NCBI RefSeq assembly: GCF_000379065.1
Contig: NZ_KB900614.1
Location: 1,200,107 to 1,264,106, forward strand
Reading direction: 5' to 3'
Length of the DNA stretch: 64,000 bases
Source: Salinispora mooreana
GTDB taxonomy: Bacteria; Actinomycetota; Actinomycetes; Mycobacteriales; Micromonosporaceae
This document shows, piece after piece, positions 59,174-64,000 of this stretch. Within the stretch, counting starts at the first letter, position 1. Each line of letters opens with the position of its first letter. The notes beneath the pieces are model-generated. The model did not search any database, was not told where the DNA came from, and was given only the letters and a program-made list of their open reading frames with translations. The translations under genes and the position numbers were made by a program.

Positions 59174-60529
59174 ATGACCAATCCACACCACGACCCCGAA
59201 CCAGACCACCCCGGCACACGACCATGCCCGGTGCGAGACCCAGGCCGCCGAACCAGGTCACGATGGTGGTCCGCGGGACTGGCCGGGATGACCGGCCTCG
59301 CCCTCACCACCACCGTCGGTATCGCCGCCGCCCCCGCCGCCGAGGCCGTCGGACCCGCCCCCAGCCCCGCCGACCGCCAGCACGACGACGGCAAGAGCAA
59401 CAGCAAGGGGAAGAAGGAGAAGACGCCCGAGGGCACCCCCGTGCCCTGCGACGCCGACGCACTCATCGCCGCGATCACCCTCGCCAACGCCCGCGGCGGC
59501 GCCACCCTCAACCTCGCCACAGACTGCACCTACCTCCTCACCACCGACATCGCCGGCGCCGGACTGCCCGCCATCACCACCCCCATCACCCTCAACGGCC
59601 ACACACACACCACCATCGAACGCGCCGCCGCCGCCGACCCGTTCCGAATCCTCACCGTCAACACCGGCGGCGACCTCACCCTCAACAAAATAAAAATCAC
59701 CGGCGGACAACTCGACGGAGACGGGGGTGGCATCCTCGTCAACCCCGGCGGCCAACTAACTGCCAAACACAGCGAAATTGTCCGCAACATCGCCGGCGAT
59801 AACCTCGGCGGCGGCATCTCCAACCGCGGCACCACCACCATCAAAGACTCCACGGTCAGCCACAACACCGCCGCACTGGAGGGGGGCGGCATCAACAACG
59901 CCGGGCTGCTGACAATAAAGGGGTCCACGATCACCCACAACACCGCTGCCGTACTCGGCGGCGGCCTAGTAAGCAGGAATGGCACCGTCGACATCTCCGA
60001 AAGCACGATCGCCGCCAACCAGGCCGAAACAGGTGGCCTAATTTTGATCGGCGGCACCAGCACCGTAACCGACACCCACATCACCAAGAACACGGCGAGC
60101 CTCGTCGGAGGTGTCGGCGTGTCAGCGGGGCAGCACACGCTCCGGAGAGTCACAGTTGACCACAACACCGCGACCGCCGACGGCGGTGGAGTGTTTGTCG
60201 ATGTCGGCACACCCCTCGTCGTCGAGGACAGCATCATCGCCAACAACACCTCCGACAGCAATGGCGGCGGAATCGAAAACGTCGGCGAGACCGTGCTACG
60301 TCGTACGAAGATCGTCAACAACCGGGCGGGCAATAATGGCGGGGGCATCCTCAACCAAACCTTCGGCACGCTCACTCTCTATGCGACCAAGGTGGTCAAG
60401 AACACCGCCGCCAATAACGGTGGGGGCATCTTCAACCAGGGGGTGGTGGAGCTGAACACCGCCACCGGCACAGTCGTGATCAAGAATCGACCCAACAACT
60501 GCGTCGACGTTCCCGGGTGCGCCGGGTAA
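59174..60529 (+). CDS. Secreted right-handed beta-helix protein D
   Basis: 451 residues from ATG 59174. N-terminus identical to gene C through GLAGMTGLALTTTVGIAA, then a different linker (DDGKSNSKGKKEKT). N-cap TPVPCDADALIAAITLANAR, helix coils (GGGINNAGLLTIKGSTITHN), cap NRPNNCVDVPGCAG. It lies 273 bases after gene C in the same direction with its own leader and terminator. Confidence 0.9.
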   Translation: MTNPHHDPEPDHPGTRPCPVRDPGRRTRSRWWSAGLAGMTGLALTTTVGIAAAPAAEAVGPAPSPADRQHDDGKSNSKGKKEKTPEGTPVPCDADALIAAITLANARGGATLNLATDCTYLLTTDIAGAGLPAITTPITLNGHTHTTIERAAAADPFRILTVNTGGDLTLNKIKITGGQLDGDGGGILVNPGGQLTAKHSEIVRNIAGDNLGGGISNRGTTTIKDSTVSHNTAALEGGGINNAGLLTIKGSTITHNTAAVLGGGLVSRNGTVDISESTIAANQAETGGLILIGGTSTVTDTHITKNTASLVGGVGVSAGQHTLRRVTVDHNTATADGGGVFVDVGTPLVVEDSIIANNTSDSNGGGIENVGETVLRRTKIVNNRAGNNGGGILNQTFGTLTLYATKVVKNTAANNGGGIFNQGVVELNTATGTVVIKNRPNNCVDVPGCAG

Positions 60530-60552
60530 CGAACCGATCGCGCCGGTCCCGG

Positions 60553-60591
60553 CTGGGCCCGTTCCTGCCACCTCGGCAGGAACGGGCCCAG
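60553..60591 (+). terminator. Terminator after beta-helix gene D
   Basis: Perfect 17-base arms (60553-60569 / 60575-60591) with a 5-base loop. Confidence 0.8.
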
Positions 60592-60664
60592 ATCTCTCCT
60601 GGTCACGCCGGGCGCTGGTCCGGATGATGTCCCCGCCAACCCGGCTGACCGGCAGGAACGTTGA

Positions 60665-60805
60665 CAGGCCGTTGTAGTCGCCGCGGACGAGACCGGCCGC
60701 CGGTTCGTGCGCGACAGCAAGAACCCCAACGGCCCCGCCCTCGTCTTCAGCGCGGACGAGTGGGACGCGTTCGAGGGTTCGATCCGCGGCGGGCAGACCT
60801 TCTGA
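60665..60805 (+). pseudogene. DUF397 C-terminal fragment
   Basis: The frame reads FVRDSKNPNGPALVFSADEW then FEGSIRGGQTF and stop, the DUF397 C-terminus. An in-frame TGA lies just upstream and no start codon is usable, so the N-terminal half is lost. DUF397 genes normally follow an XRE regulator in actinomycetes; none is here. Confidence 0.72.
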
Positions 60806-60867
60806 CCCGCAGGCCCGGGGCCAGCGTGATGCTGGCCCCGGGCCACCCTCGTCATCAGGGAGGCGAC

Positions 60868-61120
60868 GTGAAACCTGCAACCGATCCGGCCGTACAGTGC
60901 CTGGGCTGCGCCCCGGAATCGTGGTCAAGACGCATCAGTGCGCCGGAGACAACGAACTACGCCCGTCCGGCGGGTACTGCGGTTGCCGCGAGCCGGGTTG
61001 CGGCCCCCGGTCAGGGCATGTCACGGCGTCGGCGCCACGCCTGACCGCGATGCGCTGGAGCCGCGCCCCGCCCACCCGCCGGTACACTGGCCCGGCCCGG
61101 GAGCAGCCACGATCCCCGGA
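60868..61120 (+). pseudogene. Probable frameshifted Cys-rich gene
   Basis: GTG 60868 has an excellent GGGAGG. It begins VKPATDPAVQCLGC, but after a shift of frame near 60905 continues as THQCAGDNELRPSGGYCGCR EPGC, giving a CxxC ... C ... CxC zinc-finger-like pattern. In each single frame only half looks like protein. Read as a broken small zinc-binding gene; low certainty. Confidence 0.35.
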
Positions 61121-61137
61121 TAGATCAGAGAGCGCCC

Positions 61138-61420
61138 GTGCAGGTAACCCAGGCCCTGGACGTGATGACTGTCATCCTCCGGGCAGCCGACTGGACGTCG
61201 CCCGGCCCGAAGTGTTCACCTCATGGAAGCTGTGCCGCCAGCCCGGTGTGGAGGTGCCGGTTGCTGCCGCGATCCGCATCACTGCCAGCGACCGTTCGGT
61301 GGTCTACCTCCGAGCTACCGCGGCATCCGGGGGCACGTCCGAGCCCGAGACCGACCCGTATCCGGACTACCAGATCCCCCAGGGAGTCAGGCGGGGCGAG
61401 CGCTTAAGTCACGTTGGTCG
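61138..61420 (+). pseudogene. Possible second frameshifted small gene
   Basis: GTG 61138 opens VQVTQALDVMTVILRAADW. The adjoining frame continues RLDVARPEVFTSWKLCRQPG and VEVPVAAAIRITASDRSVVY, which look like protein, so a frameshift near 61195 is suspected. No family recognised. TACACT at 61083-61088 could be a promoter -10 box. Confidence 0.3.
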
Positions 61421-61461
61421 GCGCCGGCCGGGATGTCACCGGCGGCACCGCATCGACGACC

Positions 61462-61716
61462 CTACCGCCCCGGCGCCTCATGTCGGGGCGCTGCCGGCGT
61501 ACCCAGCAGGACACCCAGCCATGGCCCCCGCGCCTCGGCCACCCGGACGAGGGCGTAGTAGCCGGTCACCGCCAGCGCCACCACACCGGCCGTGAGCGCG
61601 GTGGACGAGTCGGCGTCGAGCACGATGCCCGCCTGCGAGGCGAGCCATGCCAGGAGGGCACCGACGGCGGCAGGGACAGCGGTGCGGATGAGGGAGATCA
61701 GGTAGTCGTGCGTCAT
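61462..61716 (-). CDS. Holin-like/phage-type small membrane protein
   Basis: 84 residues from ATG 61716 (MTHDYLISLIRTAVPAAVGA), with GAGAGG upstream. Two hydrophobic segments (TAVPAAVGALLAWLASQAG, ALTAGVVALAVTGYYALVRV) and the short C-terminal pattern WLGVLLGTPAAP resemble small proteins common in actinobacteriophages and prophages. No lysin gene is adjacent. A phage-derived single gene is likely. Confidence 0.72.
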   Translation of the reverse strand: MTHDYLISLIRTAVPAAVGALLAWLASQAGIVLDADSSTALTAGVVALAVTGYYALVRVAEARGPWLGVLLGTPAAPRHEAPGR

Positions 61717-61818
61717 CGGGGGTTCCTCTCGGGGTATGCGGGGGCGCGCCTGACGCCACGGCGGTTCCGTGTCTCGTTAAGGCATGTTTTTCGGGTTCAT
61801 GTTGTGGTGGGGTTGATG

Positions 61819-61924
61819 TCGGTTTAGCTCGGGGTGGTTGCTGCCGCCTGCCTGGTAGCCGAGGAACACCACCCCGGCCCCGCCCTCCGGGGGTGGTGGT
61901 TCCTCGTCCGTGACGGGGAAGGAC
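61819..61924 (+). promoter_or_regulatory. Conserved leader of beta-helix gene E
   Basis: GCTGCC (61840-61845) / GGTAGC (61854-61859), CGAGG. Then GAGGAACACCACCCC pairs with GGGGTGGTGGTTCCTC (one bulged base), the longest second stem of the five, followed by ACGGGGAAGGAC. Confidence 0.66.
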
Positions 61925-61936
61925 ACCAACACCGCG

Positions 61937-63319
61937 ATGAACGATCAGCGCCACGAACACAAACCGGACCGACCAGGTGCACGCCGGGCGAGGTCACGAT
62001 GGTGGGCCGTCGGACTGGCCGGCATGACCAGCCTGGCTCTCACCACCGTCGGCGTCGCCACCGCCACCCCTGCCGCCGACGCCTCCGAACACCCCACCAA
62101 CACCACGGACGACCGGACGTCCGCCGACGACCACCGCGGCAAACGCGACGGCGGCAAGCACGACAACTGGGGCAGGGGCAAGGACGACATAAAGGGGATG
62201 AAGGAGGTGAGGCCGAAGGGCATCCCGGTCCCCTGTGACGCGGACAAGCTCATCGCCGCGATCACCCTGGCCAACGCCCGTGGCGGTGCCGTGCTCGACC
62301 TCGCCAAGAAGTGCACCTACCTGCTCACCGTCGCCATCGACGACGCCGGCCTACCCGCCATCACCGCCCCCATCACCCTCAGCGGCGGCAAGAACACCAC
62401 TATCGAACGCGCAGCCACCGCACCCCTGTTCAGAATCCTCACCGTCGAGGCCGGCGGCGACCTCACCTTCCACCATCTGAAGATCACCGGCGGCCACACC
62501 GACGACAGTGGCGGGGGCATCCTTGTCAATGCCGGCGGAGCACTCACCGCCAACCACAGCACCATCTCCCACAACATCGCCAACGTCGCGGGAGGCGGCA
62601 TCGATGCCAGCGGCACCGTCCGCGTGCGGCACTCCACCGTCAGCCACAACACCGCCAACAGCGGCGGCGGTGGGATCAACGTCAGCAGCGGCCTGCTCAC
62701 AGTCAGCAAGTCCCGTGTCGACGCCAACACCGCCCTTCTGTTCGGCGGTGGCATCGCCAGCGCGGGCACCACCCGGGTCGACCACAGCACGATTACCGGC
62801 AATCAGGCGCCGTCAGGCGGCGGGCTCGTCATAGGAACGGGTACGGGCACCGTCACCAACACTCACATCATGAGCAACACTGCCACCGCCGGCGGCGGTG
62901 TCACCGCGGTCGGAGGAGGGGCGTACACGTTTCGGTCCGTCGTCATCGCCGACAACACCGCGACAACCGGCGCCTCCGGCGGGCTGTTCATGGATTTCGG
63001 TATGACCATGGTCATCGAAGACGGCGTGATCGAAAACAACGCCGCCGCGACCGACGGTGGTGGCATCGCCAACAATGGTGACTTGGTGTTGCGAGACACA
63101 AAGGTCACCGGCAACACCGCCAACGACCAGGGCGGCGGCATCTACAACACCAGCATCGTCACCGTCTTCGATGGAAAGGTGATCAAGAATATCGCAACCG
63201 TTGACGGTGGGGGCATCGTCAACAACGGTGGCGCAGTTGAGCTGAACACCGCCACCGGCACCGTCGTGGCAAAGAACCGGCCGAACAACTGCGTCAATGT
63301 CACCGGCTGCCCGGACTGA
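61937..63319 (+). CDS. Secreted right-handed beta-helix protein E
   Basis: 460 residues from ATG 61937 (MNDQRHEHKPDRPGARRARS). Signal (RARSRWWAVGLAGMTSLALT), charged linker (RGKRDGGKHDNWGRGKDD), N-cap IPVPCDADKLIAAITLANAR, coils such as GGGIDASGTVRVRHSTVSHN, cap NRPNNCVNVTGCPD (last residues differ from the others). Flanked by the holin-like gene and a gene fragment. Confidence 0.9.
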   Translation: MNDQRHEHKPDRPGARRARSRWWAVGLAGMTSLALTTVGVATATPAADASEHPTNTTDDRTSADDHRGKRDGGKHDNWGRGKDDIKGMKEVRPKGIPVPCDADKLIAAITLANARGGAVLDLAKKCTYLLTVAIDDAGLPAITAPITLSGGKNTTIERAATAPLFRILTVEAGGDLTFHHLKITGGHTDDSGGGILVNAGGALTANHSTISHNIANVAGGGIDASGTVRVRHSTVSHNTANSGGGGINVSSGLLTVSKSRVDANTALLFGGGIASAGTTRVDHSTITGNQAPSGGGLVIGTGTGTVTNTHIMSNTATAGGGVTAVGGGAYTFRSVVIADNTATTGASGGLFMDFGMTMVIEDGVIENNAAATDGGGIANNGDLVLRDTKVTGNTANDQGGGIYNTSIVTVFDGKVIKNIATVDGGGIVNNGGAVELNTATGTVVAKNRPNNCVNVTGCPD

Positions 63320-63340
63320 CCCCGTCGTCCGGGTACCACG

Positions 63341-63387
63341 AGGGGCCCCACCCCTACCGTCTACGGGCCGCAGGGGGCGGGGCCCTT
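63341..63387 (+). terminator. Terminator after beta-helix gene E
   Basis: GC-rich arms aggggccccacccc (63341-63354) and ggggcggggccctt (near 63374-63387) pair with one mismatch. Confidence 0.6.
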
Positions 63388-63404
63388 CCTGGTTAGGGTC
63401 GGGG

Positions 63405-63656
63405 GATGCGGTTGTGGAACTGCTCCAGGCGGCCGGTGCCGACATGGTCGTGGCCCGGGAGCACGCGGCCGAGGTGCGCGAGCGGCTGATCCGCACCACC
63501 CGCGGCTACCAAGATGTCGGAGACGAGCTGACGCGGCGGGCCGCGGCCGCCATGGAGGCGGGGATCTTCGGATCCGACCAGCCTCGTCCAGCCGCCGGGA
63601 ATCTGGCGACTGTCACCGATCTTGTCACCGAACGGCGCCGACTGCGATCTTCCTAA
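63405..63656 (+). pseudogene. 5'-truncated relative of the 52179 gene
   Basis: Begins in frame DAVVELLQAAGADMVVAREH and matches ELLQAAGADMTIAQQHATEV of the gene at 52179, but the N-terminal half is gone and replaced by the gene E terminator region. A GTG at 63414 has GGGGG upstream, so a short protein could still be made. The unrelated C-terminal 50 residues (GIFGSDQPRPAAGNLATVTD) continue to a normal stop. Confidence 0.6.
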
Positions 63657-63726
63657 TCGCCACCCGTCGACCTCGGACATGGCGAAGGGCCTGGTCAGCG
63701 GTGTGACCAGGCCCTTCGTTGTCCCG

Positions 63727-63800
63727 AGCCGCCTGACGGAATCGAACCGTCGACCTACGCATTACGAGTGCGTCGCTCTAGCCGACTGAGCTAAGGCGGC
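63727..63800 (-). tRNA. tRNA-Thr (anticodon CGT)
   Basis: 74 bases. Acceptor GCCGCCT/AGGCGGC. Anticodon stem ACGCA/TGCGT around CTCGTAA gives CGT. T-arm GACGGTTCGATTCCGTC intact. The gene-free stretch 63657-63950 otherwise shows nothing clear. Confidence 0.95.
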
Positions 63801-63950
63801 AACGATCAGCAAGTGTACGCCACCCGGCCGGACCCGCCGATCGGGATCCCCCGCGGCGACCGCGCCGAGAGCGACGCCTTCCCGATCCGGACCGCCGAAA
63901 CCGACGTTCTCCAGACAGCGCCGCCGACCCGACCGCACTACGCTGCGCAG

Positions 63951-64000
63951 ATGACGGACGACCATGCTGCTGGCCTCCCGGGCCAGCAACCCACTCCGCA
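63951..64000 (+). CDS. Start of an unidentified gene (3' end beyond window)
   Basis: ATG 63951 opens MTDDHAAGLPGQQPTP and stays open to the window end. TACGCT at 63939-63944 lies seven bases upstream, fitting a leaderless start. Too short to identify. Confidence 0.4.
   Translation, partial: MTDDHAAGLPGQQPTP

Noticed and set aside
47219..61924. Assigning the beta-helix leaders to a known cyclic di-AMP or cyclic di-GMP riboswitch
   Set aside because: The recalled consensus elements of those classes (for example GGGGTGAATC, or the GEMM core) are not present.

Overview
This high-GC window comes from an actinomycete, most likely Micromonosporaceae and probably a Salinispora or Micromonospora relative. 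Evidence: the rpoC-rpoB-rplL-rplJ-rplA-rplK-nusG-secE order with tRNA genes and rpmG in between, GTG/TTG starts, several probable leaderless genes, the futalosine menaquinone gene mqnD, an actinobacterial XPB helicase, two-gene NHEJ plus Ku, and many secreted right-handed beta-helix ('polymorphic') proteins. The species call is inference.

Layout. 1-12.8 kb (minus strand) is the conserved transcription/translation block: rpoC (3' end outside), rpoB, rplL, rplJ, rplA, rplK, nusG, secE, tRNA-Trp, two MaoC-type dehydratases, rpmG, tRNA-Met and tRNA-Thr. 12.9-22.7 kb holds a GAF/degenerate GGDEF/EAL membrane protein, mqnD overlapping a cold-shock gene tail to tail, and the XPB helicase with its partner protein. 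22.7-31 kb is accessory: a secreted propeller-like protein, two full lipoprotein paralogues plus a remnant, VOC proteins, a seven-blade RCC1 surface protein with an LPTTG sorting signal bounded by direct repeats, and a GntR/DivIVA-like module. 31-47 kb is mostly chromosomal housekeeping: TetR/VOC pair, NHEJ primpol and ligase divergent from ku, FKBP isomerase, HAD phosphatase, acyl-CoA synthetase, Nudix, a heptose kinase/adenylyltransferase with two glycosyltransferases, Hsp20, PPOX flavoprotein and an AidB-type acyl-CoA dehydrogenase. 47-63.4 kb is a plastic region with five paralogous secreted beta-helix genes (four plus, one minus) separated by an OsmC protein, a serine hydrolase, a TauE/SafE permease, GNAT proteins, a GT87-like membrane protein, a holin-like protein and several broken genes. 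The window ends with tRNA-Thr(CGT) and the first codons of another gene.

The most striking signal is a conserved leader of about 90-105 nt upstream of all five beta-helix genes. It has a six-pair hairpin (GCTRCC / GGTAGC), an invariant CGAGG directly 3' of it, a second variable but paired region, and a terminal GGGGAAGG. I do not recognise it as a named RNA class; it is a candidate shared cis-regulatory RNA for a family of secreted proteins.
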